A DNA stretch of 64,000 bases from Heterodera schachtii (Eukaryota; Nematoda; Chromadorea; Rhabditida; Heteroderidae): NCBI GenBank assembly GCA_023374025.1, contig SIJG01000184.1, forward strand, positions 29,506 to 93,505, written 5' to 3'. This document shows positions 45,701-61,700 of this stretch, piece by piece; the first letter of the stretch is position 1; each line of letters begins with the position of its first letter. The notes under the pieces were generated by a model. The model was not told the origin of the DNA. It worked only from the letters and a program-made list of their open reading frames with translations, and did no database searches. A program made the translations under genes and the position numbers.

Positions 45701-48700
45701 GTTAAATTTAAACAAAAAATTTCATAAATTTTATATAAAACAATTTGTTAGTTTAAAACTCAAATAATCGAATGAATTAATGAGTGATATTCAAGATTAT
45801 TTGTGAGATTTGGATAAGGAATGCTTTAAATATATTTTTGAGAATTTTTTTTATTAATTTATATTTAATCAGACATTCTTCCGCTTTGCTTCCATGAAAA
45901 TATTTTGTTTTTTTATATTTTCTATCTATTTTATTAAGAAATTTTAAATTGAATTTATTATTTATTTCATTTCAAAAAACATTTCTGTATTAAAATGGAA
46001 ATTTTAAGAATTATCGGTTATTTTTCGGTTTATTTTTTGTAAGTTTTCCAGATTAAATATATTTGCGTTATGCAGCAAGCGCGATAAATTTTTTGGCGAT
46101 TCATTGCTTTTACATTTTAAGAAATGTTGAAATTTTGTGAAAGTAAATTCTGAAAAATACATTAAGCAAAATCAAATTATGAAATACAAGACTAAAAATT
46201 TGCTTGAAATTTAATAATGAAAAGAAGAATTTGAGTATAAATTCTTTACAGAGTTTAATTTTTTATACCACGAAAATATTTTTAATTTTATAATATTCTT
46301 TTTTTGTATATATGAAAATGTAAATTTTTCCTATTTTTAAAATATTTAATTTTGCTATTTTCACTAAAAATTTAATTTTGCTCCTTTCTTTAAAACTTAT
46401 TATTTGATCTTTTAAAACAAGCAAATTATTATTATTTTAAATAAATGATTTTATTATTTAGCTGACGATCGCGCAAAGATGCCAAATCTCAAATTTCGGC
46501 TCCAGCAGATGTATTCTGGCATAACTTTTCTCAAAACTAATAAACATAGAACTTTTGTATTAACATATTTGATGCGAGAAAAAAAAATACAAAAGAGAAA
46601 AATTATTAAATAAATTATTGAATAAAGGCGAAAATATATAATAAAACAAGCATAATGATACTTTCATAATATACCTCTATCATTATAATATTTAATTTTC
46701 TTTCACTTTTTTATTATTTTTAAAATTTATTTTTTTAATTTGCAATGTTTTTTCTTCAAAATGTTAGACATTTTTAAATTAATTCCTGATAGGGTTTTAA
46801 CACTACTTGAAGCCTCATTTTTCGTTATAAATTATCATTAATGATCTGATATTTAAAATTTTAATTAAATTTTTTCAAAATTAATTATAAATCTTTTATC
46901 AATTTAACATATTAATCGTATTAATAATTAATCAAGGTTATGAAAATTTAATATGTATTATATAATTTAGTGCAAATTATTTATATGCTTTTTGAAAGTA
47001 GTGTTTATTAAACCTAATAAGATCATGGTGAAAAATTAATATAAAATAAGAATATAAATTTTTTAAATTTAATTTAGCATTCCGAATAAAATGTGCTATT
47101 AAACTTATTTTTAGGTTGAAAAATATTATCAAATTCATGAACAAATGTCTAAATGCTTTGAATTAATCGGCAACAGTGTTTTAATATAATGAGTATTTTA
47201 AAATTTTATTTAAATAATAAATTCACTTCATTAAAATTTGAATAAAATCTTGTATTCTTAAAATTATACGAAATTTACAATCGAATTCTGTTGAAACAAG
47301 CACAGAGCTTCTGGCCAATTAATTTCAAAAATTGAATAATGATCTCTTATTGTTTAGACTTTGTTAATATCGATGGTATGATAGTCGTGAATAAGTCTTG
47401 TTATCCTTTTTACCACTGTTGTCATATTTGCTAGTTAATTTAAAAAATACGTTTAATCGTATAGAATAAACTTGTTTAAAGTAGAAGGATTTTACTTACA
47501 AGTGTAGTTTATCAACATTTTTTATATATTATTTTAAATAAATTTCTATTTAATGAGCCGAACAAGCTCGACTATTTTGTCGCTTGAATATAACTACCCA
47601 TTTTGAAAGTCAGAAAAATACAATTATATTTTCCTTATATCAACAAAAAAAAATACCTAATATATTCATTGACAAAAAAAACAATAGCAAAATTTTATTC
47701 AGCATATTATAAACAATTATGTTCATTTAAAAAATATTTTAAATACAATGACGATATTGGTATTTCAGAAATACTCTGATGAAGCGAGTTGTGAAACAAA
47801 AAAATCTTGTTAATATTTTAAACCGTTTACATTTAATTGTTTCCAGAATTTGTTAATATTTTAAATATTTTCATTATACTTATGAATTTAACATAAAGTA
47901 TACAATCTTTCGCATTTTCAATTTTTATAAATTTTTTGCTTCAAAATGACTTTGCTCTAGTCTTATAAAATTAGTTTATTTTTTTTATTTTTATGTTTTT
48001 AATCATCGTATTATATAGTTTTGTAGATCAAAATATTTTATTTTGTTTTATTTATCTAATTTGTGTTTTGGCCAAAAGTCAGGAATATTTCTTTTTAAAT
48101 TGATTTAATAATTTTGAATAATTTAACAATAAGTTCTGATGTGATATTTTTAGAGTATTTTGTTCCAGAAGCCTGGGCGAATAATGTTCTCTTGTTCTTT
48201 CTCCACTCCGTCACTTGCAGTTTTTCTAACTCTTTCTAAGTTTAACTTCGTCTCTTAAGTAAAAAAATATAATGTTATAAAAAAATATTAGAAATGCTTT
48301 TCTTCATTTTTTTATAAACTATAATTAATATAGTGACATCAAAAGATTTTTAGAAATTTTCTAAATTTAATCTGTTCTTATTGATTAATTTTTGAAATAT
48401 AATTGGCGAATAATATTGAGTTCATTTATAGGGAGAATTTATGGTTTGTTGTGCGGTAAATTGAATTTTAAAAGTAATTTTAAAGCAATTCCCTTCAAAT
48501 GTATATCGTTAATAAAGAAATATTGACTAAATTAATTATTATCGAAGATTAATAAGCTGAAATTTTTATTGAGAGATGAACAAAATTATATTTTGCATTC
48601 ATTGTTTTGAATTTGACCAGATGTGTTGGTACTGTAAAGGTTTTAGTATTGCAATTGTTTTTGGCATTATTCAACATTTAATAAAATATTAAATTTACAA

Positions 48701-51650
48701 GATAATGTTTATTTAATTATCTTCAATAATATATATTAATGGCGAAAGTTTTAAATACGGATAAAAAATTATGAAAACCTACATGTAAGTGCTCTCTATA
48801 AATATATGTTGAGTATTTTCAACAAATAAAAATAATTGTGGACAAACAAATTTGAAAATAAATTTATTGAAGAAAATAGAAGAAATTGGTCGGAGGAAAA
48901 TGCACAATAAAAGTGATATTATTTACTAAAATCATTAGATAATTTGTGATAGTGTTATGCAAGTCCACTTTTTATTTAAATGTGAAACAAGTTTAATAAC
49001 GGTCATCTCTATACCGCCAGCCTTTTCCAGCCAATCGATTTGAAGAAAAATTTTCAACCCTCATGATACCTCATGCTATCCTGACTTTAGAAGAATAATA
49101 ATTCAAAATACAGAGAAATAATAATAAATAAAATATAGACACAAAAAAGCACCAAGTCTTTTCACTTAGCGGGGAATTCACATTTTACGCACTAATTAAT
49201 ATAAAAAATAAAAAATAAATCATATTATCTAATGAATGAAAACAATAAGTTTCCAAGCGATTTAATATCATAAAAATTAACATGCTAAAAAGCTTAAATA
49301 TAAACAAAAATTTTAATATTCTACAAGATTCTATTTATATAAAATATTACTTCAAAATTCTGTCATAAAATTAAGCATAGTTCTCAAAAGGAAATAAAAA
49401 TAAAATATTTTACATGTAAATATAATAAGAAAATAAAAATAAATGTTTTACATGTAAATATAATAAGTAATAGCAATAGATTATTTAATAAGAAAAAATT
49501 TAATCAATTATATATATGCTCAAATTATACGCAAAAAATTAAATAAGAACTAATAATAATAAAATGGAAAATCGACGATTAGATTAAATCAAATAATAAA
49601 AAAGTATAGGAATGAATTGAAAAAGGTGAAAAATATTAGATCATTTCTATCGAATAATACATTTATTTTAATAAAAAAAATCACAAATTAAATTACCTAA
49701 GACCAAAAAATTCATTATAATAGAATTGAGGGAAAATTTTTTAAATAAAACCTGAAATATAATGATATTTTTATAGAAAAATAAATATATTAATCAAATA
49801 AAAACAGGTATAGTTATTATAATCTAATTTTAAAATATTATAATTCTTTGAAATGTTAAAAGATAAAAATCCTACAATGAAGATAGGGACGAAAACATCA
49901 ACATATCTCTTAATTAATAATTATTAATTAAAACTATAAATTTAAAAAAGATAAAGAATTAAGAAACAAATTGAATTGTGAAATTAAATGTTATATGAAA
50001 AAGAATAATTGCTGAAGGAAATACATGACGAAAAAAGCGACTAATTGTTCAAGAAAGAAATAACTGAAAGGATGGATTTATTTTACGTTTTAAGAAATAA
50101 ATTTAAAACGCGAGTAATAATTGAAATAAGTAAAAATTAAAATTTTAATATTTTGACAAAAAACTTTCACTTTTAAAAATGTGTTAAATGATGTTGTATA
50201 AAATTTAAAAATAAAATTCCATTTTGACAAATTTATTTTAATAATTGTTGTTAAAATCTTAAAACAAAATTAATGAACTATTACTAGGGTTTCTTATCAA
50301 TCATTTTTATTTTACTTTTATTCGCATAATATTACACATTCGGATAATTTAAATTGAACACATTAATATTCAAAAACAAAATTTTCATTCATTATAAAAT
50401 AGTCTTTTTCCGCTTTTTTCAGTTTTCTGAATTTATTTTCGTAATTTATGTAATTAATTTTTGTTTCCCCAATGAAATTTTATTCAAATAAATATAGCAT
50501 TTGCCAATTTATTTATTTTGAAAAGTCAATATTTTTATTTGAGTTTTAATTAATTTTTAATATTTCATAAATAATTGACGAGATAAGTTTAATTTTTTGT
50601 CGCTATCGGCTTGAATTTAATATTAGTTTTTAAATACATTATAAAATAAAGCAAAAAGTTTCACTTTTAAATAAAAACAGTCTATTCATTATTTTAAACA
50701 TACATAATGATTATAATTTATTATTTGTATTTCATCAAAAATTATTATTCTTTATATATAAAATATGAAATTTTCTTATTAACAATAATAGCACTTTTTT
50801 CCAATTTATAATTAAGACAATAAAGGTCAGGTCATTGCAGGTTTATTAAATTCTATAAAAGAAATAGCGTATCGTGAGTAAATCACATTTTGTTGTTCGA
50901 TTCTTAGTTATTTTTAAATAATTTTATATTTTATTCACTTAAATAAATTATATCTTTAACAATGTTATTCTCAGTAAAACCAATTGATTTGAAAAATGTA
51001 ATTTAATAATAAATTATATTTGAATTAGATGGATTCAAATTTAATGAATATAAAGTTCAAACCTTAAATACCTTTTTAATTATAATTAAAAAAAAAAGAA
51101 GTAATTAGTTTTTAATCCGTTCTCCTTTATACATACGTATAGTTAAAATAAAAAACCATAAAGAATGTTTTTCATTTCATTTATTTATTTTTTTAATTGT
51201 TCCAATGTATTTTATTTAAAACTATTTTGTATAATCTAACATCATTCTTTTAATTATTTTTTCTTTTTTCTTTTTCGCGCATCGAGAGTTTCGTTATATT
51301 CAAGTATATGCATCTTTTTTCAAATATATTTTTATATAATATAAATGTTTTTAGTCATATCCTTAATTTAATGAATGTTTATAAGTCGTAATTTGGTTTA
51401 ATGTAAATTAATGAATTAACTTTTTCGATTTGTTATAAATAAGTCATTTATTTATTAAATCATTTTTTAATTCAATCACTTTATTAAATTTCAATCTGAA
51501 AAAAAAATATAAAAATATTTTTAAAATCGAAAAAAAAAATAAATTTTAAATAATCAGAAAAACTAAATAACTAATTTATCAAGGGTCTGGAAATAAATCA
51601 AAAACTAAGACTAAAATAAAGATGGTAAAAGGGAAACTTTTAAATAAATG
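42725..51650. other. AT-rich gene-poor region
   Basis: About 9 kb without a recognisable gene. A (GA)n microsatellite lies at about 42804-42822. A GC-rich patch at 42840-42895 (GAGTCTCGGTTCTCGGTCCCCGACTCGGG) matches, in inverted sense, the GAGTCGGGGACC patch near 6740. A local tandem duplication of about 45 bp lies at 49390-49470 (TTTTACATGTAAATATAATA twice). Confidence 0.5.
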
Positions 51651-52712
51651 GTGATGCGACATTTGCGGCGCTGACATTTGCGGCGCTGACACTTGCGGCG
51701 CAGACATTTGCGGCGCCCAGCCAAAGCGACACTTGCGGCGCTGACACTTGCGGCGTGACACTTGCGGCGCCGACACTTGCGGCGACGACACTTGCGGCGC
51801 CGACAGATGCGGCGCCCAGTCAAAGCGACACTTGCGGCGCAGAATTAAATGACCCCAAAAATTATTTAAACAATATTTTTGATTAAAAAACATTGGTTTA
51901 ATCACACTTTCAATCCATTTCTTCAAAGCCTTTCATCCCTAGGCGGTACTGCAATGTATGAATGTGATTAATTTATATCATTATCGTTTTTTCCTTATTG
52001 TCAAAATTGATGACTAATCGACGGATCGCTTCATCATTTCGCAGATATTTTTTAAGCGAGACCTTTCAGAAATTCGATCAAAAATGTTTTAATTATATTT
52101 TTCGTCTCTCATTATCGATTTTAACAATTTTGGGTAGGAAATAAGCAAATCGTAAATTTCAGTGCAATCGGGATCAAAAACCAGATTTTTAACATTTTTT
52201 GAGGCACTCAAAAAACTTTTGGGAACAGGGCGGGGGGAGAAGGTCCGGCGGTTCCGACAGGCGCTGCCGGGGGAAAATCTTAAGAATTTCTGATGAATTT
52301 TGTTAGGAATTAACCAAATTTTTCAAAAATTTCCATCTTTTAGATGAAAATAAGGCACTACTCCCAAATCAGAACATTTCTTAGAAATAAGGACATATAG
52401 AAACCTTGGATTAGGTTGAAGATTCTTGTTAATGTGTCATTGTTAAATATTAAACTATTAAAATAACAATCTGTTAACTTAACTAAATTGTTCAAATTTT
52501 TGGGGTCATTTAATTCTGCGCCGCAAATGTCATTTTGACTGGGCGCCGCAAGTGTCTGCGCCGCAAGTGTCGCTTTGACTGGGCGCCGCATCTGTCGGCG
52601 CCGCAAGTGTTGCGCCGCAAATGTCGGCGCCGCAAATGTCCTCGCCGCAAGTGTCTGCGCCGCAAGTGTCGCTTTGACTGGGCGCCGCAAATGTCTGCGC
52701 CGCAAATGTCGG
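51651..52712. mobile_element. Inverted-array element with 15-18-bp GC-rich units
   Basis: Left array 51651-51840 is made of GACACTTGCGGCGC / GACATTTGCGGCGC units. The right array 52517-52712 is its reverse complement. Beyond the arrays the inversion continues into unique sequence (AATTAAATGACCCCAAAAAT against ATTTTTGGGGTCATTTAATT). The arrays form the outer ends, so the whole looks like a foldback-type transposon of about 1.06 kb. The interior has a GC-rich patch at about 52225-52275 and no transposase. No target duplication could be identified at the edges. The Arg/Cys- and Ala-rich frames here are translations of the array. Confidence 0.7.
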
Positions 52713-55700
52713 CCAATCGATTATTTGTGGTTGAAATGTTGATTTTTTGATCATAATAGATATAAGTAATAAGGATATCAATTTTCATGTTTTTGTGGAA
52801 ATAAAGCGATTAAATTATTTCAGATAAACGTAAAAAATGTATTAGTTTTTGTAAAAATGAAATAATAAAAACCCTACCAAGTCGAAAAATTAAATGAAAA
52901 CATTAATCAATGCACCAATAAAAAAGCTCAGTAGAGTAAGAAATAAAATAATTTTAATAGCATCAGTAGAACAAAATAATTTAATAACACCAGTAGAATA
53001 AAATAATAATTATATGATTAAATTGGGGTGCACCGCAATAAAAAATTTTTGCATTTGAATATTTTTGACAATCATGTCAATAATATTTGATAAGAAAAAA
53101 CCGGAATTTTTAACCCTTTGAGCATTATGGAATTTTAAGAAATCTATTAGTTGAATATTATTGATAACTATGTTATTTTTAATTTTTTTATTTAAAATAA
53201 TTTTAATTTTATTAACATTAAAAAACTTGCTATTTTGTTGGATTTTGTAAAATTTGCGTTAGATAAAGCCTTTTCATTAAATTAGAGCCACTTGAAATAA
53301 AGCCTTCCCCCCGTTCGTTTTTTGAATGGGTTGAGAAAAAGTTCCCAGGGTCGTGAGGTGGCGGCATACCCAAAACAAAAGAATTCATTTCGCAACACGC
53401 TAATTAATCAGCTTCATTCATCTGAACACTTCGCGATAATTGAGTTGAACTACTGTAAATACGGTTATTAAATCTTTTTATGCGATGAAATTTGTACAAT
53501 AAAAAATGAAAATTAATAAATCCAGGGTAATCACCAATAAAAATTAAAAATTTATTAAATGAGTATAATTTATAAAAATGAAAGGTTCCTAAGTAGAACT
53601 TTGAAAAACAACTGTAAAATTAATTTAAAAAAACAAGTAGAATTACTGAGTTAAGCTATGCAATAAATTAGTAATAAGATTTGTATTCATTTAAATAATT
53701 TTTTATTCAGAAATATGAAAATTAAAATAATATTATTTATAATAGTTTTCAAAAATGCAATTGATAACATTTATTTTGGAAAGATAAATGAAGGAAAAAG
53801 TTTTGACGAAATCTTTGGCTAAAAGATAAATGTTGTATTGATTTCATACATTTTTTTGAGAAACTAGCAATTATATAAATAGTTCATTGACAACTAATTA
53901 CTATTAATTATTTTTATTGGAATTTACAATTATAATGAAGTATTTAGATTAATATTTAAGAACAAACAACAAGAGTGGAAGAGGTCTTGGAACGATTCAA
54001 TAAAAATTATATGTAAGAATTCGTAAGAATTAGGAGTTTATGAATTAATTTATTTTATAAAAATTAAAGTAAAATTTCCAAAATAAATATTTTCGTTTTT
54101 GATTAAAACGTTTAAAAAATTTTCGAAAATAGAGCCAAACTTAAATCTACAAAAAAAAATGAATATTTTAGAATTAAACAGGTTTAATTTATAATAACAA
54201 AAAATATAATGTATTGAAAATAAAAAAAGATGAAAAAATCTTGAAAAAGTATTATCGATAATTTAAAAAAAAAACAAATAAAATTTGCAAAGTAAGTTTT
54301 ATAAAGTTGGGCAATTTTGTAAGCGTAATCATTTATCAGAATCAATTACAATTAATTAAGGAATTCTGAAATGAATTAATTAATAAACCGTAGTAAACTT
54401 GTTCAATTATCACATATTGTAGTATTTTTCCCACATATTTTATTACATATTCCAGGATTTTTACACATAAAAATCCGGTTTCTAGTAATAACCAATAACA
54501 AGTGCTTGCTTATACGAAATAACAACATTTTTTTGAAAAATAATATTTTACATTAGCACTTATTAAACTGATAAATTCAAACCGACAAAAAATCAAAAAT
54601 TATTAGATGCTTTCAAAAATAAACAATTTTTAATTTTTAATTAACAGTTTTATAAAATAAATTAAAATTATATAAATTGAAATTTTAAAGAATAAGACAT
54701 AGATCAACGCAATTTTTCACGTTAACAAAGCTGATGAATTAACCTATCTGAACACAAATAATATCTCTAATAAAAGTTATGCGAATTCAAAAGAAGTAAA
54801 TTTTAATACACTGAAATTTGAAATTTGCGATTTAATCGTCATGGAAATTAATAAATAAAAAATCATTATAATATATCCAAGCGCATTTGGTTCAGTCAAC
54901 TCGAACACAACACTTTTTTCTGTTTTCACCAATTCAGGACAAGCCTGAAATCTCACTTCAAATTAGAAATAATTTTTGATTTAGATAAACTTTTTTATAT
55001 ATTTTTTATTTTTTTCATTTTATAATATTGCATCATTATTTAATAAATAATAAACAAATTATATGAGGTAATATATAGACTTGGATAATCCTACTTATCA
55101 TCAATATTCAAATATTCAATTTATCTCACTTATAATTATTTAAAAATCAATGCAAATTATTTATTGACAATCAACAAAAAATAAACAATGTATTAATACA
55201 AATATTACTTTCTTATAAATATAAATTAAGAAGTCATTCTAAAGTTTAGTTGCAAAAAAATAAATAAAGTTGCAAATTTATGCCAAACACTTCACCAGAT
55301 AAATTAATGACGTTTCAATTTCAAAATTTAATTTACACAAATTTGGCTTCATCTGTTAATTCCGAATACTCTCTTCCCAAATATTTGTAAGCATCTGTTT
55401 ACAAACTTTCAAAAAGGATTAATTGCCTTATAATTTTATTCTTTGAACAGTTGGTGAAAGATTTAAATTATCTATAAATTTATAAGTTACATTATTTAAT
55501 AACAACGAAATGCACAAGCATAATATTATCATGACTTAAAACATATATAATTATTTCAAAGTACTTAATCTATAAATTTAAAATTCCAAAATGGCATATT
55601 TTGATATTTTTTAGAAAAATAAAAGTCAAAATAAAGTGAAATGTATGTATCTATTAATCTAATAATTTTATTAATTCTTAGAATTATCATATCAATGACA

Positions 55701-58700
55701 ATAAATATTAATTTTGCTATATTTTTTACTAATTTTTCTTGAATTATATCAAAACAATATTCTCTTAATAAAATTAAGATAACATCAAAATTTATCAATT
55801 AAAAATGCAAAACTCTATTAACACAGTTTTTTACAAAGTAAAATTAAGAAATTCAAAAGAATAGCTAGAATAAAATGGTGAGACTGAGAGAATGCACGAT
55901 TTATGCAAACAATAATACCTTTTTATATTTATTAAATATTTTTTATAAACTAATAAAAATTTTCTCTTTTATTTTATCTGAGAAAATTCTGCAAAACCAT
56001 ATAAAAATTATTAAATAAATTTAGCTAAAGAAAAATAAAATTGAATAAAATAATGTCCAAAAAAGAATGTAGAACTTTTTTGTTTAACTGAAAAAGTACA
56101 CGTTTATCCATATTAAGTTATAAAATAAATATTATTCCAAACATAACAAAATAAAACATATTATCACAATGAAAAACAAAATTAAAGAATAATATAATAT
56201 AAAAGATTAAAACGTACAGCGGTTAAAAGTTATAAATTATTGTTATACCCAATAACTAATAATAGCGTATCCAAGTCAATTTCGGCCCTAATTTCATCTA
56301 CACAAGAAATCGAATTAAATGTTTTATGTATGTCGAACAATACAAATAGAAATCAATTAAAAATAATATTAAGGATATTCTGGGAAAATTGATCAATGAC
56401 CGATAGAAGAGACACAAAGTTGAGTAAATAAAATTTTTAGTTATCAAATATAAATTTAAATTAAGACAATTACATTAAATTATCAAAGGCAAAATAAATA
56501 TTAAGCAATCTCTGGTAAGCTCACAAAAAAATGATTTTATCCTATGATAAAGATATAACAATACTGTAAATTCCTTTCGCAAGAATAAGAAAGATATAAT
56601 TCAATAAACTATTTTCTTTCAATAAAAGGAAGAATGTTTAAAATAATAAAGTTTAAAATATAAATTTATAACTAAAAAAGTCTGATAAATGGAAACCTTT
56701 TAATGAGCAACTTATTCAATAGAAAAAAATAGAGGCAGTAATAAATAATAAGCAAAATTTAAAATTATAAATAAATTAATATTAAATCAAACGAAAATAA
56801 GACTAATAAAAGCGTAGACAAAGGAAAATTATATTAAAATAGCAATTGATTTTGCATTTATATGGCTAATTGTAAGAGCACTAAGAAAAAACTTATTGTG
56901 CATCAAGTGATTTTTTTTATTCAAAATGAATATGTTTGCACATCAAAAGTTAAAACATTTCTAGAAAAAATTGTTATAAAGATGGGAAATATATATAAAA
57001 AAGCACTATTTTAAGTAAAATCTAAAATTTTTCATGTTCAGTTTATTGTAATAACAAAAGTGAATAAACATAAAAATCTTGAAAAATCAATATTCGATAG
57101 CTTAATCGTACAAACGTATCGCATAATAAAATCAATATGTACTAATTAAATATTTTTTGTTTTTTAAAATTTGATTATTAGTTTAATTTATGTTGAAACA
57201 CAACGATATCACGCAAAAACATTTATCTATGTTCTGTTGTTAAATAATATATTGCTTTATATTAATATTTTCTAATTTTTAGACTTGTTAAAAATGACAT
57301 TTATTGATATAAAACGATGATATTTTTAAAATATTATATGATTATTAAATTTTATTCCTTAATTAATGATCGTAATTAAATTACAATTTTACTGTTATAT
57401 GCCAAATAAGACGACTTTATTGTAATTATCTGAATGTTATTGAAAATTTTTGAAATTAATTATTTATTTATGTTTTTTTGGATTTAAGTATTTATTTTTT
57501 GCAAATTAGTAGCAGTGTGAAACTGAAAAATCTATTTGAAGATAATAAAATATTAATGTTTTTTAATAAATCAATAAAATCAATAATAGAAATTTAGTTT
57601 TAAAGAATAATAAAATTGAAGCTCGTTCACACACAAGCAAATGAATTGATCGGTATCAATATTAATGTCGCAGCTGACGATGATAATAATTAACGTTATT
57701 TTTTATACTTTTTTTGTTTCAAAGCCATTTCTGTAGTTTGTCCGGCACTAAGGGATTATTTATTCATTTTGTAATAATTTGTTTTAATTTATAAATAAAA
57801 TTTACTATTATTTACAACATATAATAATTTTACAATATATTTTTTATTATTACACGGAATTGCCTTTAATATGTAATTGTAAATTTTCTATTTAAAATAA
57901 GTTATTAATATATTTTTTAAATTTTTTATTTTCTATTTCTGAAATTTTGGTTTTTATTAGTTAAGTTAAATATTTTTTAGGATTTTCTTATAATTCGATA
58001 TAATTGTTCCCCATGGTGTGTGCGTTGAATGTGTATGCATTCTAAATATATATGAATAAAAAATTTACAATTCTTATTTTTTTGTTATGAATCATAATGA
58101 GCAGACAAACAAAATTTCATGTGTTCCTAATTTCCACGATTGCATTTATTATTAATTCATTACTTAAGATTGCATTCAATTATTTATTAAACTCGTCATT
58201 GTGAAACGATCAGTTTCTTCTCATATAATGTGCGTTAATTTTTTAATTCATAAAATAAAAATCGATATGTATAATAATAAAATTTACAATTTTTTTAGTT
58301 AATAAACACAAAAATTCCTTTTTATTTTTGTTGTTATCAATAGTTAATTTTTTGCATCAGATAATTTTAAGAAAATTTTTAAATCAAATTTGAAATTTTA
58401 AATGAAAAACTTAAAAATGATAAAAGAAATAAATTTTATTACAATTTTTTAAATATTTATTTTTATATTGATAGCATTTTTTAATTATTTATACTTTAGG
58501 TTTGTTTCTTTATTAATCGCATGTAAGCTTTAATATTAGTTTGTGATATTTTCTCGTAGATATTTAAATTTTTTGTTCGTTATCTTTAATTTTGCTATTA
58601 ATAAAAAATAAATTACAAAAAGTTTTCATTTTATTAGCAAATTATTATTTGTTATTTAATATTCTTTTATTGGTTGTTTAAGATAATGATAAAAACGTTT

Positions 58701-61700
58701 CTATAAATTTTATAACTTAAAAAATTACCAGTTTTTACCGGTAACATTGATAATGTTGGACACAATTCTAAAAATTTAATTTTAAATTCTTTGTTTTAAT
58801 CATTTATTAAATATAAATTTTTTTAATGTTTAAATTACAATATTTTTACTTGAAAAAAATCATTTTTAAATTGCATTTTTATTAAAGAATTTTTTTAATT
58901 TTATAAATTCTTTTATAAATCTTAAAAAGGTAGATAAATTAAATATATCGATATAACACTTTAGACCAAAGTTAAATTCTAAATAAAAATGATTGTTGAG
59001 TTTTAAAAGATAAATGAACTTATTAAAGAAAAAGAAAAATTTACGTGTTTTTTTACGAACTAATAAAAACAATAAATATTTAAAAAATTGTTGTTAAAAT
59101 TATAAAAAAGAAAACTTTATAAATTTATAATTATATCTAAATAAATAAATTATTGAGCAAAAAATTGAATTTTTGAGTAATTTTATGACATTTTTTGAAA
59201 TACTACACCAAGTTGTTTGTTTATCTTTAGAAAAAATATAATAGTTTTTTTAATTTAAATAATTTTACTCTAAAATATTGGATGTAATTAAACTGCCAAT
59301 AAATAAAAATTACTTTGTTCAATTTTTATTTTATTTTTTTGTTCTAATTGTTTTGCATGGTTACTTAAAAAATTTGAATTCTCCATTTATAAATTAAAAA
59401 ATTACTAATTGATCATATTCTATGGAAAAAAATTTTATGAGAATTTTTGAAAAAAATTTAATAAATTATATTAGTTTATTCAATTGATTCTTTCATTAAA
59501 TGTCTTTTTGAATACTGAAAATTGTAAATTATTATTTATAATTTTTATATGAATTTTCACTATATTTAAAAATAATTTTGTTACACCGTTATTAAGCTGA
59601 AATTTAAATAAATTTAATAATTTTTATTATTAAAATTATTATTTTTATATATATTTTGTCTGCTTTTGTGATGCTTTACATGACATTACAAGTTGTCCCT
59701 CGTTCTCGGGATGCTCGCATAAAATAGATATTTATTTAACTCCGCTCTGTATTCCGTTAAAGAATTTTATTTTTTATTGAGTTCTGTTTTTCACTTCCAA
59801 CCATTTGTGATATTGATAATTTTTTTGGGATCCGGCAAAAAAATAAACCGAGTTATTTTAATATTAAAAACAATTTGATTAAATGACTTTAAGAAATTGA
59901 GTAAATAAATTTTTGAAAGTTAGGAAATATTTAGTTAAATTTTAGTTATTATTTTTAATTTACTCTATTTATGCTTTTTGCATTTTTTCTATATTTCTTT
60001 TTAATTATTCACTCATTTCTTGCTTGGCACATTTGTTTCTCTTTTAAAAAGGTTTTCTTTTTAAAATAATAATCTATTATTAAAAAATAAAAAAATAATT
60101 GAGTATATTGATTCCAATGGAAAAACATTTCAAATTTTGACTATGCTTCCGAGACTGCTTTTTTTTGAAAGAATGCAGGCTAATAGAATGTATTTATTTG
60201 TGAATATGGGTGGATTTTAATCCCAAATTAATAATGTTCAGTAATATAGATTCAACAAAATTTTATTTATAAAAATAAATTAAATATTTTGTTATTTTTA
60301 TAATTTAATTTCAATAAAATGAATGATTTTATCATTCGCCTTTGACTTTACAAAATTAATATCGCCAAAAGCAAATATTTGGTTTCGTTAAAAATTACAG
60401 TTAGTTTTAAGAATGTTTGATGTTTGATTTTCCTTGATGAAAACTTTTTATTTTAAAATTTAAATTAATTACTTTTTAATTAAATTGCAAATAACAAAGT
60501 TTTATTATGGTTCTTATTAGTTTTTGGACTTAAATCCCTTGATTACTTATTACGAAAATCGACTAAGAAAATGTGAATAATTTAACGCTTTAAAAAATTT
60601 TCGACTCCATACAAAATCATCGCTCAATTAGTTATTGTAAATGTGTTGCCACTGCCTTATCTCTCTTCAAGTTCTCGTGTCCAGTTTCTGCACTATATTC
60701 GTGCGGCGTTTCAAGGTTTTTTTAAATATAAACTTGCAAAATATGGACCTGAATTCTATAAAATAATTTTTTGCTTTTATGATAGCAAAAACCCACAAAT
60801 AATTTTTAAATTTGTGAGTGAAAAGGCACTCTAATCTTTTAAATTTTTTATAGTGATCTCTTACATTTTTTTTCAATGATTAACTTTTTTTCTTTTGGTA
60901 CCAAGTGAGTATAAAGAATAGTAATTTTTAAATTATTGTCTTAATATTTTTCACACATCAATTATTTAATTTGGATTATTTCTTTTAGTTTAAATGTTTG
61001 CTTTAATTTTGTAATCTTTGAAAATTTATTATATTAAATAAAGAATTATATTTTTATATTGTCTGATAAGATTGTTCAGTTTTTGTATTAAAATCAAAAT
61101 TGTAATAACAATGTGAGTTTATTTGTGCCTGAAAATGAGACCATAATTATTAGTCATTTAAATTTCTTTTTAATATTATATATTTTAAATCAAAATTATA
61201 TTAAAGTAATGAAAATTGAAATATTGTCATATGTTAGTGCAACGCTCAAAGTAATAATTTTTATCAAAAATATTCTATTTTATTTTTTTAGGAAACAAAC
61301 TATGCTTTTAATATTTTTTTAACAACTTTTATATTTCTAATTCCTTTTTCTTGTTCGCGTCATACAGTCTAATCCCAATCAGGGTTGGGCGAAGCTCGGC
61401 TTAGCACTCTAAGCCGAAGGCGAAGCCCAATTTTTATTCGAAGGCGAATTCAGAAGCTCGAAGCCCAAAAACCCGGCCCAATTTTTATTAGAAGGCGAAT
61501 TCAGAAGCTCGATCCCAAAAACCCGAAGTTTTCAAAGCCTAAGTTTTTTCAAATTTTTTTTTTAATTTCATAAATTTTCCATCACAAAATTTCGGTTAGA
61601 TACAAAATTTAACCAATTGACAAAACTGCTAGAGACTAACTAATCTGAAAGATGGAAAAATTTTTTTTTTTTTTGTGTTTTACGCTACTCATTACTATAA

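Noticed and set aside
51579..52788. Arg/Cys-rich and Ala-rich frames
   Set aside because: Translations of the GC-rich micro-satellite arrays in several frames, with no non-repeat core.
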